This document shows positions 17,549 through 26,850 of a stretch of DNA of 37,085 nucleotides, piece by piece (position 1 is the stretch's first letter; every line of letters begins with the position of its first letter). The DNA is from Spirochaetia bacterium UBA6919. Its GTDB lineage: Bacteria > Spirochaetota > UBA6919. Below the pieces are notes generated by a model. That model searched no databases. It was given only the letters and a program-made list of their open reading frames with translations, and had not been told where the DNA came from. The stretch covers positions 1 to 37,085 of the forward strand of contig DKAT01000078.1 of NCBI GenBank assembly GCA_002450905.1, read 5' to 3'. A program made the translations under genes and the position numbers.

Positions 17549-18013
17549 TTATTTATCGAGTTCTTTTATTGATTTTTTTGCTTCAATTCTTAATATCAAG
17601 GAAGAATGTTTTAAAAATGATCTTAGTATCCAGCGACCACGTTCATCCCGTAACTTTCCAAGAGCGATAATGCCTTCTTTCAGTACAAATAAATCTTTTT
17701 CAATTTGTAAACGTCTGATCAATGGCGATACTGCAACTTCATAATTTACCTCTCCCAATCCTCTGCAGGCATACATACGAACCATGCTATTGTTATCATT
17801 TAATACGGTTATTATAGCAATGGCAGCTAGTTTATGATTGATTCGAGACAATTTTTGTACTGCTGATATTTTTACTGCTATATTCGAACTAATTAACTGA
17901 GATTTTAAGGTATCAACCTCTCTTTCTATAGCTTGTCTATCATATTTTCCGAATGTAGAATTGGATAGCATAATGAATATAATTATTAAAATATAGGGTA
18001 GTAAAATTTTCAT
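17549..18013 (-). CDS. Exported HEAT-repeat protein
   Basis: The protein has 154 residues from the ATG at 18013, which has AGGAG five bases upstream; a start five codons earlier is less likely. Residues 1-22 are a signal peptide (K, a long Ile/Leu core, then SNSTFG). The rest contains about four helical pairs of the HEAT/PBS-lyase type, with typical segments such as SAVQKLSRI, VRMYACRGLGEV and LKEGIIALGKLRDERG. HEAT repeats are protein-binding scaffolds. The partner is unknown. It is probably periplasmic. It is a distinct protein from the large HEAT-like pair at the left end, with more regular repeats. Confidence 0.8.
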   Translation of the reverse strand: MKILLPYILIIIFIMLSNSTFGKYDRQAIEREVDTLKSQLISSNIAVKISAVQKLSRINHKLAAIAIITVLNDNNSMVRMYACRGLGEVNYEVAVSPLIRRLQIEKDLFVLKEGIIALGKLRDERGRWILRSFLKHSSLILRIEAKKSIKELDK

Positions 18014-18131
18014 AGATACTCCTGTCAATAATCAAATTTAATATATAAACATCGAAAATATTCTAAAATACTAAAGTAATATTTTTTCGTAAATCGATAA
18101 TAAAAATCTTTAGAGTTGAATGCAAATCTCG

Positions 18132-18159
18132 TTGACAAAATATTTATGTTTTGTAAATT
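18132..18159 (+). promoter_or_regulatory. Candidate promoter giving a leaderless dedA-asnS transcript
   Basis: A perfect TTGACA (18132-18137) is followed after 16 bases by TAAATT (18154-18159). The dedA ATG at 18166 lies only seven bases beyond the -10 box, which is where transcription would start. No ribosome-binding site precedes the ATG. Confidence 0.45.
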
Positions 18160-18165
18160 CATTCC

Positions 18166-18795
18166 ATGGATATAACAGGATTCTTAAAATTAGTCATTGA
18201 ACAGATGATCATATACACTAAGACAAATAAGATCTTAGCTTATGTTATTCTTGGTTTAAGTGCATTTATAGAAAATATTTTCCCTCCTGCACCAGGGGAT
18301 ACCGTTGTTGTTTTCGGTGGATTTCTTGTTGCACAATCGGATTTGAGCTTCACATGGGTATTAATTTCTACTACAATCGGTGGTGTATTGGGATTCATGG
18401 GGTTATTTTATATTGGTTACCACTTCGGAAGAGATTTTATCATTAAAAAGAATTGGAAATTATTTAATATTGAACATGTAAATCAAGCCAATACATGGTT
18501 TGTAAAATATGGATATCTTGTTATCATAGCTAACCGCTTTCTATCGGGTTTAAGATCCATAATTTCAATCACTGCTGGGATTACCAAAATGGATCCTAAA
18601 GTAGTTCTTGTCCTGAGCACAATATCATTTATCATATGGAATGGTTTATTAACTTATTTGGGATATGTCTTTGGTCAAAATTGGCAGGATATTGTACAAT
18701 ACATTGAAAAATACAGCCAAATCGTTTTTTTTATAATACTTGGTGTTATAATTTTTATTGTAGCTAAAAAACTTATTCAGAGAAAAAAAGCATGA
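18166..18795 (+). CDS. DedA-family (VTT-domain) inner-membrane protein
   Basis: DedA proteins are integral membrane proteins; members have been linked to lipid-carrier or phospholipid translocation and proton-motive-force maintenance. The 209-residue protein has the family motif E-x-x-FPP-x-PGD near residue 37-46, a GxxxG-rich segment, and the second signature NRFLSGLRSIISITAG at about 125-140, where the usual RF-x-PG-x-R has Ser in place of Pro. Four to five hydrophobic segments are visible. Substrate is unknown. It overlaps asnS by four bases (ATGA), so the two are translationally coupled. Confidence 0.9.
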   Translation: MDITGFLKLVIEQMIIYTKTNKILAYVILGLSAFIENIFPPAPGDTVVVFGGFLVAQSDLSFTWVLISTTIGGVLGFMGLFYIGYHFGRDFIIKKNWKLFNIEHVNQANTWFVKYGYLVIIANRFLSGLRSIISITAGITKMDPKVVLVLSTISFIIWNGLLTYLGYVFGQNWQDIVQYIEKYSQIVFFIILGVIIFIVAKKLIQRKKA

Positions 18796-20096
18796 AAAGG
18801 ATATATATATCTGATATAAAGAAAAATGGAAAATCCTTCGAAGGTCAGAATATTTTATTAAAGGGCTGGTTATATAATAAACGTCACAAGGGAAAATTAT
18901 ATTTCCTTCAATTGAGGGATGGCACAGGAATTATACAGTGTGTAGTATTTAAAGGGGATGTTACCGATGAAGTATTTGATCAGGCTGACAAAGTAACCCA
19001 GGAATCATCGCTGGAAATTAACGGCACTTTAAAAGAGGATACCCGCTCACCAATAGGTTATGAGATATCTGTAAATAACCTTAAAATACTATCCCATGCA
19101 GAAAATTATCCCATTTCTCCAAAAGATCACGGTGTTGCATTCCTGATGGATCACCGTCACCTCTGGCTTCGATCCTCCCGCCAACACGCCATATTGAGTG
19201 TCCGTAATCAATTGATAACTGCTATCCGCCAATATTTTAATGAGAATGATTTTACTCTAATTGATGCCCCTATATTCACCCCAGCCGCTTGCGAAGGCAC
19301 CACAACGTTATTTGAAGTGGGATATTTTGATGATAAGGCGTATCTGACTCAAAGTGGTCAACTCTATATGGAAGCTGCAGCCAAGGCGTTTGGAAAGGTA
19401 TATTGTTTTGGACCAACTTTCCGAGCCGAGAAATCCAAGACCAGAAGACATCTCACGGAGTTCTGGATGGTGGAACCCGAAGTTGCTTTCAATCGATTGG
19501 AAGAAAATATCGATCTGGCTGAGGATTTTCTGGTATATATAGTCAATTATGTTCTGGCAAATTGCCGAAAAGAATTAGAAATATTAGAAAGAAATCTCGC
19601 TCCCTTGGAGAATGTTCAAAAGCCCTTTCCCCGTCTTCATTATGAGGAGGCAGTTTCTAAACTCAATGAGTTGGGATTATCCTTTCAATCAGGGGGTGAT
19701 TTTGGAGCAGAAGATGAAACAGTGTTAACACAAGCTTATGACCGTCCGATTATTGTAACTCACTTTCCCAGAAAGATAAAAGCATTTTATATGAAACAAG
19801 ATGAAAATCAACCCGAGTACGCACGATGTGTTGATATCTTAGCCCCTGAAGGGTATGGTGAAATCATTGGGGGGGGTGAGCGTGAAGATAATTATGATGT
19901 ACTCATCCAGTCTATTAAGGATCACAGTCTACCAGAGGAAGCGTTTAAATGGTATTTGGATTTGAGAAAGTACGGTACCACCCACTCCGCTGGATTTGGT
20001 CTTGGTATAGAACGTTGTGTCGCATGGATTTGTGGTCTGCATCACGTACGAGAAACTATTCCCTTCCCCCGAATGCTTGAAAGACTAACCCCATAA
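18792..20096 (+). CDS. asnS: Asparagine-tRNA ligase
   Basis: This class II synthetase charges tRNA-Asn with asparagine. An N-terminal OB-fold anticodon-binding domain (about 15-100) is followed by the catalytic domain. Motif 2 is FRAEKSKTRRHLTEFWMVEPE, with ATP-binding R211, and motif 3 is GFGLGIERCV near the C-terminus. The YLTQSGQLY segment and the FWMVEPE sequence favour AsnRS over AspRS. At 434 residues it is a short form with a GYGEIIGGGERE segment that I associate with archaeal-type AsnRS. It is translationally coupled to dedA. The region is noticeably less AT-rich than its surroundings, as expected for a highly expressed gene or one with a different history. Confidence 0.92.
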   Translation: MKRIYISDIKKNGKSFEGQNILLKGWLYNKRHKGKLYFLQLRDGTGIIQCVVFKGDVTDEVFDQADKVTQESSLEINGTLKEDTRSPIGYEISVNNLKILSHAENYPISPKDHGVAFLMDHRHLWLRSSRQHAILSVRNQLITAIRQYFNENDFTLIDAPIFTPAACEGTTTLFEVGYFDDKAYLTQSGQLYMEAAAKAFGKVYCFGPTFRAEKSKTRRHLTEFWMVEPEVAFNRLEENIDLAEDFLVYIVNYVLANCRKELEILERNLAPLENVQKPFPRLHYEEAVSKLNELGLSFQSGGDFGAEDETVLTQAYDRPIIVTHFPRKIKAFYMKQDENQPEYARCVDILAPEGYGEIIGGGEREDNYDVLIQSIKDHSLPEEAFKWYLDLRKYGTTHSAGFGLGIERCVAWICGLHHVRETIPFPRMLERLTP

Positions 20097-20130
20097 GATT
20101 TATATAATATTTAATCATCGAAATTAGAGT

Positions 20131-20952
20131 ATGAATTTCTTTATAGTATTGAAAAATAAATTTATTCTTCTTCTATTAGTAATTTTATTCTTATACTTAT
20201 TCATACACATTCTCTTGTATTATGTTCAGGAAAAGATTTTATTTTATCCTCAGCCTGTTGATCCTGTTAATAAAAGAAAATTAAAAGATTTTGAAGTATC
20301 AGTACCCAGTGATAGAGTGTTATTAATGGGTTGGTTTGTTCCTTCTTTTGATAGTAATAAAAAAACGTTAATCATCTATTTTGATGGTAATGCTGGAGAG
20401 GTATCCTGGCATGGTACTTTCCCTGAAAAGTATAATGGAGCTTCACTATTGCTTATAAACTATCGGGGATACGGTGAGAGCATGGGGTCTCCGGGAGAGG
20501 AAAATTTATTTGCAGATGCACTTAAAATATATGATTATGCTCAAAGAGAATTAAAAAAATATTTTAACCATGTGATTCTAATTGGAAGAAGTCTGGGTTC
20601 CGGAGTAGCGTGTTATTTAGCTAAACATCGACCAGTAAAGGCAATGGTGCTTATCACTCCTTACGATAGCGTGTTGAATGTGACAAAACATTATTTTCCG
20701 TTTATATTTACAAGCCTGATACTGAAACACAGGTTTGAATCAATCAAATTATCTCCATCAATTCAGTGTTCTACACTAGTTTTCATAGCTGAGAATGATA
20801 GGATAATACCACGGAAATCCAGTATGAATCTTATAAACAATTGGGGTGGGAATATAGAATATCACATAATTAAGGGTACGGATCATAATAATATATTAAG
20901 CACTAAAGAATATTGGGATATACAAAAAAGTTTTTTAGAAAGAATTAAATAA
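20131..20952 (+). CDS. Membrane-anchored alpha/beta hydrolase
   Basis: The 273-residue protein has an N-terminal hydrophobic anchor (about residues 11-31) followed by an alpha/beta hydrolase domain of the BEM46/ABHD13-like type. The catalytic triad can be seen: S154 in GRSLGSG, D223 in AENDRIIP and H252 in GTDHNN. The oxyanion segment reads YFDGNAGE where relatives usually have HGNAG. The conserved NYRGYGESMGSPGE follows strand 4. The substrate is unknown; it is probably a lipid or ester hydrolase acting at the membrane. It lies 34 bases after asnS and converges with the aquaporin gene. Confidence 0.85.
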   Translation: MNFFIVLKNKFILLLLVILFLYLFIHILLYYVQEKILFYPQPVDPVNKRKLKDFEVSVPSDRVLLMGWFVPSFDSNKKTLIIYFDGNAGEVSWHGTFPEKYNGASLLLINYRGYGESMGSPGEENLFADALKIYDYAQRELKKYFNHVILIGRSLGSGVACYLAKHRPVKAMVLITPYDSVLNVTKHYFPFIFTSLILKHRFESIKLSPSIQCSTLVFIAENDRIIPRKSSMNLINNWGGNIEYHIIKGTDHNNILSTKEYWDIQKSFLERIK

Positions 20953-20963
20953 TATTTCGGTAT

Positions 20964-21776
20964 TTAATTAGAATCAACAGCAGAACTTTTAATTAATTTT
21001 AATATAACAGAAAATAATATTGATGCCAAAGCTCCTCCCGTTAAAGGACCCAATATATATACCGTTATAAATCCATAGTGTTTATCAGGATAAGCTCTGT
21101 CACCCCATCCAGCAATCATAGAAAATAACCTGGGTGCGAAATCTCTTGCTGGATTAATTCCTGCTTGAGTAAGGGGGGCAATGATACATATAATCAGTGA
21201 AACAGTCAAGCCTATGAAAATTGGAACTATATTTTGATTTGGTTTAGATTTGATATTTTTATCTGTTAATAGAAATATTATGATGACCAATAGAAAAGTT
21301 CCTAATCCTTCGGCTACAAAAGCATTCCAAGTAGTTACAGTGATTAATTCTTTTTGTATTCCAGGATTGGGGTAAAATTCACCAAACATCATTGCTGTTT
21401 TAATCGATTCTGAGCTACCCCGAATTATTCCATGAATTGATTCATAATGGCTAATCGAATCATAAAATAATAAATAGAGTACAAATGCGGCTAAAAATGC
21501 TCCAATAAACTGAGCTATAATATATATTGAGAACTTTTTAAGATTCATTCGTTTTAAAATCAATATAGCCAGACTGACAGCAGGATTTAAGTGAGCACCA
21601 GAAAAATGTCTTGATAAATAAATGGCAATCGTAACGGCTATCCCCCAAATAATAGCGATTTGAAATAATCCCAGGTTCAGAGAAAATAATATTGTCACCG
21701 CAACCGATCCACATCCAAAAAATACAATGACAAATATTCCAATAAGTTCTCCAAAAAAATCTTTTTTCAATCCCAT
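20964..21776 (-). CDS. glpF: Glycerol facilitator / aquaglyceroporin (MIP family)
   Basis: This channel lets glycerol and other small neutral solutes cross the inner membrane. I chose the ATG at 21776 (270 residues) because AAGGA lies about eight bases upstream; a TTG nine codons earlier is open. Six hydrophobic helices and two re-entrant loops are visible. The pore motifs are N64-P65-A66 (SGAHLNPAVS) and N208-P209-A210-R211-D212 (GINPARDFAPRL). The Asp after the second NPAR is the residue that marks glycerol-type rather than strict water channels. No glycerol kinase gene is adjacent in this window. Confidence 0.9.
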   Translation of the reverse strand: MGLKKDFFGELIGIFVIVFFGCGSVAVTILFSLNLGLFQIAIIWGIAVTIAIYLSRHFSGAHLNPAVSLAILILKRMNLKKFSIYIIAQFIGAFLAAFVLYLLFYDSISHYESIHGIIRGSSESIKTAMMFGEFYPNPGIQKELITVTTWNAFVAEGLGTFLLVIIIFLLTDKNIKSKPNQNIVPIFIGLTVSLIICIIAPLTQAGINPARDFAPRLFSMIAGWGDRAYPDKHYGFITVYILGPLTGGALASILFSVILKLIKSSAVDSN

Positions 21777-21927
21777 ATTAACAATCCTTATTGATTGATC
21801 CAATAATATAAGTAAGAATACAGTAAATTTATATTATTTTAATTCGAGTAGCTAAGAAATATAATAAAGTAAAATAGGGTAGGTATCTCAAAAATATAAA
21901 GTTTTTATAAAATTAAATAAAATGAAC

Positions 21928-21956
21928 TTGACTAAAAGTAGTCTATTATCTATTTT
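21928..21956 (+). promoter_or_regulatory. Candidate promoter for the MBL-cNMP gene
   Basis: TTGACT (21928-21933) and TATTTT (21951-21956) are separated by 17 bases. The ATG at 21990 would be reached after a leader of about 27 bases. The -10 match is weak and the region is AT-rich. Confidence 0.35.
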
Positions 21957-21989
21957 AAATAATATAAATGTGGATATAATGGATATTCA

Positions 21990-24125
21990 ATGAAAATTAT
22001 AGATATTATTCCCGGTGTAAAAATATATTTAACTGAAAATTATTCTATATTATTCGGGTGCCCTCCAGAAATTATAAAACATCTGATGATTCGAAATATC
22101 TCAATGCCGGATTATATAGTAATTCCTGATACACTTTATAAAAATGGGATCGTTCAGAATGCAACGGAGTTTCCTCTCTACTATAATTTGTTTGTACTCG
22201 GTAATTTTTTTAAAGGGAAAAAAATAAATATCCTTGGGAACCCTAGTCAAATCAGTAATAATCGCCAGTTACTCAGTCTAACTCTCCTTGGTCCGACATT
22301 AGAGGAATATAATGTCCTTGGAGATAGTAAATATTTTAACGGTTTATACAACGAATCAAGATTCCTGTCGCTAAAAAATAAGGATGGATCAGAAGTTTCA
22401 ATTGATGGATTTGTTAATTTCTTATCATTTTCTCAGGATATCATTGAAAATCAGTATTTCAAGCTGTTTCATAAAAGTAAAAATGTTTATGAGATTGATG
22501 GAAATTTTATTGATATTAATTTTAATGAACCACAATTCCCGCCTTATGATCTGAGACCTGATTTCGTCCCTTTGAAACCCATGGATTTCGGTGTGGATAT
22601 TCTTGGGGGATCATCAGGATTTTCTGCTACAAAGCCTTGTTCGGGGATTGTAATTAATCATGACTCGGAATATATGCTAGTCGATTGTCTCCCCTATCTG
22701 GAATACTCGCTAAATGCAAGAGGGATTTCCAAACACCAGGTGAAATCACTGTTCCTGACACACATCCACGACGATCACTGTAATATCTTCCCTCTCGTTG
22801 AGTTTGATAATAAAATAAAGTTTTTAGCTACAAAAGAAATATATTGGATGGCGTGTAAAAAATTATCTCTCATGACGGAACATCCTGTTGAGTCCTTTTA
22901 TCACTATTTTGATTTTATTGAATTAAAGCCCTATACAGAAAATGAGTTTTATGGGATGTCGATAAATCCACACTATACAGTGCATTCGATCCCTACGATA
23001 GGAGCAAAATTTACCATGAAGTGTAATGGGCAGAAAAGATCTATCGTCTTTGTGGGTGATAATAAAGCTCTTCCATCGATAAAAGAAATGTCTGAGCAAG
23101 GTGTTGTGTACAGGGAAAAATATGAATATTTACAGAAATTATACCATGAACACTACGATCTCCTCTTCTCCGACGGGGGGATGGGTATTCTGCATGGTGA
23201 TCCCAGAGATTCTATCCACTCAAAATCCAGTCGTGTTATATTCCTCCATCTTGAGAATCTCCCCAAGGAGTATGACACCACATTTACCTTGGCAAGTCAT
23301 GGGAAACGATATGTCATCTCGGAGGCGGATGATAAATCGTATTACATCAAAACATTGCTTATTTTAAATGATCGTTATTCCGGTATCGCTGAAGAATGGC
23401 AGACTACCCTTCTCAGTAATATGAATATCGTGACGTATAACACCGGGGATATCATTATGAAACAGGGGGATTTAAGTAATAAATATATCTACATAATCCT
23501 TTCTGGTGCAGTGAGTATACTATATCATGATGGACAAGAACTCAAAGAATTGGCTGTTAAGAATTCTGGGGATATCATAGGAGATATGGCGGCGATCAAT
23601 CGTGTTGAAAAGCGGAGTGCTTCTGTGGTTGCTAAAATCCCTGTTACCCTCAGTGAAATTGATGAGGAATTGTTTTATTCATTTGTCAAATCAGAACAAC
23701 GCATTGATGAAATCCAGAGAAAATGGAATATACACAGTGAATTAGAAAGATGCTACCCCTTCTCCAACTTCTCAGAAATTGTAAATGAGAAGATTGTACG
23801 CAATGCCCAACGACTTTTTATAAATCAGGATCACAGTATAATTGAGCAAGGTTCTATTGGAAATGATTTCTATATCATCCTGTCGGGTTGTTTCCAGATT
23901 ATCCAGGATGGAAAGGTGGTGAATATTTTGAAATCTGGAGATATGTTTGGGGAGTATGGCAGTCTTAGTCATCAGATCCGCAATGCAACAGTGAAAGCCC
24001 TTGAGGACAGTGTTTTGTTAAAGCTTAAGAGCGAGGATATTATCGAGATTGTGAATACGACTCCCGCCCTGGGATTTTATATCAATCAACTGATGAAAGA
24101 TCGCAATGAGGAATTTTCTCAATAA
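21990..24125 (+). CDS. Metallo-beta-lactamase-fold protein with two cyclic-nucleotide-binding domains
   Basis: The protein has 711 residues. An N-terminal region (about 1-180) of unclear fold precedes a metallo-beta-lactamase-fold hydrolase domain (about 200-440), with the metal-binding motif H258-x-H260-x-D262-H263 in LTHIHDDHCN, and later conserved SIPTIGAKF, VFVGDN and DLLFSDGG segments. Two cNMP-binding (CAP-type) domains follow at about 475-570 and 603-695. The second has a well-kept phosphate-binding cassette, FGEYGSL followed by RNATV. The first reads IGDMAAI then RSASV, with Asp for the usual Glu. No HTH follows, so this is not a CRP regulator. The likely idea is a hydrolase gated by cAMP or cGMP, or an enzyme acting on a cyclic nucleotide. 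Substrate is unknown. Confidence 0.85.
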   Translation: MKIIDIIPGVKIYLTENYSILFGCPPEIIKHLMIRNISMPDYIVIPDTLYKNGIVQNATEFPLYYNLFVLGNFFKGKKINILGNPSQISNNRQLLSLTLLGPTLEEYNVLGDSKYFNGLYNESRFLSLKNKDGSEVSIDGFVNFLSFSQDIIENQYFKLFHKSKNVYEIDGNFIDINFNEPQFPPYDLRPDFVPLKPMDFGVDILGGSSGFSATKPCSGIVINHDSEYMLVDCLPYLEYSLNARGISKHQVKSLFLTHIHDDHCNIFPLVEFDNKIKFLATKEIYWMACKKLSLMTEHPVESFYHYFDFIELKPYTENEFYGMSINPHYTVHSIPTIGAKFTMKCNGQKRSIVFVGDNKALPSIKEMSEQGVVYREKYEYLQKLYHEHYDLLFSDGGMGILHGDPRDSIHSKSSRVIFLHLENLPKEYDTTFTLASHGKRYVISEADDKSYYIKTLLILNDRYSGIAEEWQTTLLSNMNIVTYNTGDIIMKQGDLSNKYIYIILSGAVSILYHDGQELKELAVKNSGDIIGDMAAINRVEKRSASVVAKIPVTLSEIDEELFYSFVKSEQRIDEIQRKWNIHSELERCYPFSNFSEIVNEKIVRNAQRLFINQDHSIIEQGSIGNDFYIILSGCFQIIQDGKVVNILKSGDMFGEYGSLSHQIRNATVKALEDSVLLKLKSEDIIEIVNTTPALGFYINQLMKDRNEEFSQ

Positions 24126-24171
24126 ACAGACCATCCACAATATATTCTGGGGATTCGATAAACGATTTATT

Positions 24172-24276
24172 CTATTCTGAACATCCTTTCAATGCCTCCA
24201 CTGGAACCCATAAAATAATTTTATTCCCCTCTGATGAAAGTTCCTTTCGGTAGTCGATGGGTGGATTCGTGAGAGA
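24172..24276 (-). pseudogene. Possible 3' remnant of a lost gene
   Basis: On the minus strand a stop-bounded frame of 34 codons ends in a TAG at 24172-24174 and reads like real protein (NPPIDYRKELSSEG, then IILWVPVEALKGCSE). It has no start and an in-frame stop lies just upstream, so it would be the tail of a gene removed by a rearrangement. It lies at the left border of the McrBC island, and its base composition is less AT-rich than the neighbourhood. Family not recognised. Confidence 0.3.
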
Positions 24277-24348
24277 TTATAAAAAATATTTTTTGCAAGG
24301 AAATGGAAATTATTCTGTATTTTATGTAAACAGTGTTGGAGGATTCAA

Positions 24349-26850
24349 ATGAGTTCATTTACTTGGATACCCATTTATCAAGAAATAGCACAAAAGTTAT
24401 TAGATTATGAAAATAGACAGGATGAACTGATTCAAATAATTAAGGAAATTGAAATACAGGGAATACCTGTTATATCCTTAATGGATAAGGATGTTAATGA
24501 TAAAGAAGTACCATTAACTGAAATCGACCCATTTACATTTTTTGCCAATTGGAATAGGGGAATAACAGATGAAAATAGAAAAAAAATCCTTAATCATCTA
24601 AAATCAAGGTTTGATTTAGAATCAATAGTTCCTGAGGATTTTAGTGGTATACCCGTAATGAATAATCAACGATCATGGTTCATTGGTTATAAAAAAACAC
24701 GTACTGAAAATGATGTTCCCTTATTATGGAAATTACTTAGAGAAGTACAAGAAAATAGATTATCAGAAGAAACTTTCAATTCATCATTACAGATTAAATT
24801 TGTAGCGAAAGCAACATTGACGATGGCACTATACTGGATAAATCCATCAGAATATATAAACTTGGATTCCAAAAATACTGATTATATAAAACATTTACAT
24901 AATATTGATACAACCTTTCATGATTTAAAATCTTATTTAAGTATTATTAATTACATTAAAACAAAGGACAAAAGACCATTTAGTGAAATATCATATGAAG
25001 CTTGGCAATATTCATTAAGTAGTTTTAAAGGCAAATATTGGTTAATTGCACCCGATGAAAATGCCCAACAATGGCAACATTGTTATGAAAATAATATGAT
25101 CTTTATTGGGTGGGGCAATTTAGGGAATTTAAAGGGCTTAAGTAAGGAAGATATTAATAATAAACTAAATGAAATATATCCCTCTGCATCTAACAAAACT
25201 GTTAACCAGAGTAATAATTTTAATAGTTGTTTTGATTTTGCAAATAGTATTAATAAAGGCGATTATGTCTTTGCAAAGAAAGGACGGCATGAAATTGTAG
25301 GAGTAGGAATTGTAGAATCTGATTATGTATTCGATGAATCATTAGGTGAATTCAGTCACGTTAGAAAAGTAAATTGGCAAAATGATGGAGTATGGAGATT
25401 TGATGATATTAACTTTCCTATTAAAACTGTTACAGATATTACAAATAAAGATTTTTTAGCAAATATAAAAAAAATGATTTTAAAAGAACAAGATATGAAC
25501 TCTGAGCCACAAGAAAATAAACTCGCATTAAACACAATCCTCTTTGGTCCCCCAGGAACAGGAAAGACCTATCGCTTGAAGAATGAATATTTCAAACGAT
25601 TTACCACGAAATCAAAACCAGTTAATCAGGAAGATATTTATTTAAAGTTAGCTGAGAATTATACATGGTTGGAAATAGTAGGCGCTGCCTTGTATGATCT
25701 TGAAAAAGCTACAGTTCCTGAACTTATAAAACATCCTTTGTTAGTTGCAAAACAAAAACGACAAAACCATAAATATCCACAAAATATGGTATGGGTTATG
25801 CTTCAAAAACACACTGATACCCAATCCCAAACAGTTAAATATAAAGAAAGAATGGAGCCATATATCTTTGATAAGATAGAAAATTCATATTGGGTGATTT
25901 ATAAAGATATTGTTACACAGAATGCACCACAAATTATAGATATTTATAATGAAATGAAAAATACCAAACCCGAAGTCGAAACATCCATAAAAAGATATAA
26001 ATTCATCACCTTTCACCAATCCTATTCCTATGAAGAGTTTGTAGAAGGAATACGACCCAAATTATCTGAAGAGGATGGTACCAGCGCGGATTTAGAATAT
26101 GAAATTAAAGATGGAATCTTTAAAGAAATGGTGGAGTTAGCTAAAAATGATCCAGATAACGAATATGCGATATTTATTGATGAAATCAACCGTGGAAACA
26201 TCTCAAAAATCTTTGGAGAGCTGATTACCCTTATCGAAGAGGATAAGCGACTGGGTGCTGAAAATGAACTCCCAGTTAATTTAGCTTATTCAGAAAAACC
26301 ATTTGGTGTTCCTCAAAACCTCTATATCATCGGTACTATGAACACAGCGGATCGATCCATCGCTCTTTTAGACACTGCTTTAAGACGTCGGTTTACTTTC
26401 AAAGAAATGATGCCCGATTATGAAACCCTTCGTGAGATTATCATTGATGGGATTGACATAGCCAAGATGCTTCAAAGAATCAATGAAAGAATAGAATACC
26501 TTTATGACAGGGATCATCAAATTGGCCATGCCTATTTCCTCTCATTAGAAAAAGAATCTAATATCCATAAACTATCGGAGATCTTTCAGTACAAGATTAT
26601 CCCTCTCTTGCAAGAGTATTTCTACAATGACTGGTCGAAAATACAACTTGTCCTTGGGAATAACAATAAGGATGAGGACTTTCAATTTATTCGAAAGAAA
26701 AAAGATTTCACAAAAGATAAATTATTTGGCAAAACTAATAACCACCAGGACATCCTTGAGAATACCTGCTATGAATTAAATAAAAATGCTTTTCTAAACC
26801 CAGAATCTTACAAAGCTATCTATTCCAATAACCCATCATCCAATGAGTGA
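24349..26850 (+). CDS. mcrB: EVE-domain McrB, AAA+ GTPase of a type IV restriction system
   Basis: McrB forms a ring motor that binds modified DNA and drives the McrC nuclease. The 833-residue protein has a unique helical N-terminal region (1-220), an EVE/PUA-like domain (about 229-365: KYWLIAPDENAQQW, IGWGNLG, GDYVFAKKG), and an AAA+ domain with Walker A G400-PPGTGKT407, Walker B IFIDEINRGN (D611, E612; N614 in the McrB signature) and the GTMNTADRS sensor (662-670). The EVE domain is the probable reader of modified cytosine, replacing the DNA-binding domain of E. coli McrB. GGAGG at 24338-24342 supports the start. Its stop overlaps the mcrC start by eight bases. Confidence 0.93.
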   Translation: MSSFTWIPIYQEIAQKLLDYENRQDELIQIIKEIEIQGIPVISLMDKDVNDKEVPLTEIDPFTFFANWNRGITDENRKKILNHLKSRFDLESIVPEDFSGIPVMNNQRSWFIGYKKTRTENDVPLLWKLLREVQENRLSEETFNSSLQIKFVAKATLTMALYWINPSEYINLDSKNTDYIKHLHNIDTTFHDLKSYLSIINYIKTKDKRPFSEISYEAWQYSLSSFKGKYWLIAPDENAQQWQHCYENNMIFIGWGNLGNLKGLSKEDINNKLNEIYPSASNKTVNQSNNFNSCFDFANSINKGDYVFAKKGRHEIVGVGIVESDYVFDESLGEFSHVRKVNWQNDGVWRFDDINFPIKTVTDITNKDFLANIKKMILKEQDMNSEPQENKLALNTILFGPPGTGKTYRLKNEYFKRFTTKSKPVNQEDIYLKLAENYTWLEIVGAALYDLEKATVPELIKHPLLVAKQKRQNHKYPQNMVWVMLQKHTDTQSQTVKYKERMEPYIFDKIENSYWVIYKDIVTQNAPQIIDIYNEMKNTKPEVETSIKRYKFITFHQSYSYEEFVEGIRPKLSEEDGTSADLEYEIKDGIFKEMVELAKNDPDNEYAIFIDEINRGNISKIFGELITLIEEDKRLGAENELPVNLAYSEKPFGVPQNLYIIGTMNTADRSIALLDTALRRRFTFKEMMPDYETLREIIIDGIDIAKMLQRINERIEYLYDRDHQIGHAYFLSLEKESNIHKLSEIFQYKIIPLLQEYFYNDWSKIQLVLGNNNKDEDFQFIRKKKDFTKDKLFGKTNNHQDILENTCYELNKNAFLNPESYKAIYSNNPSSNE

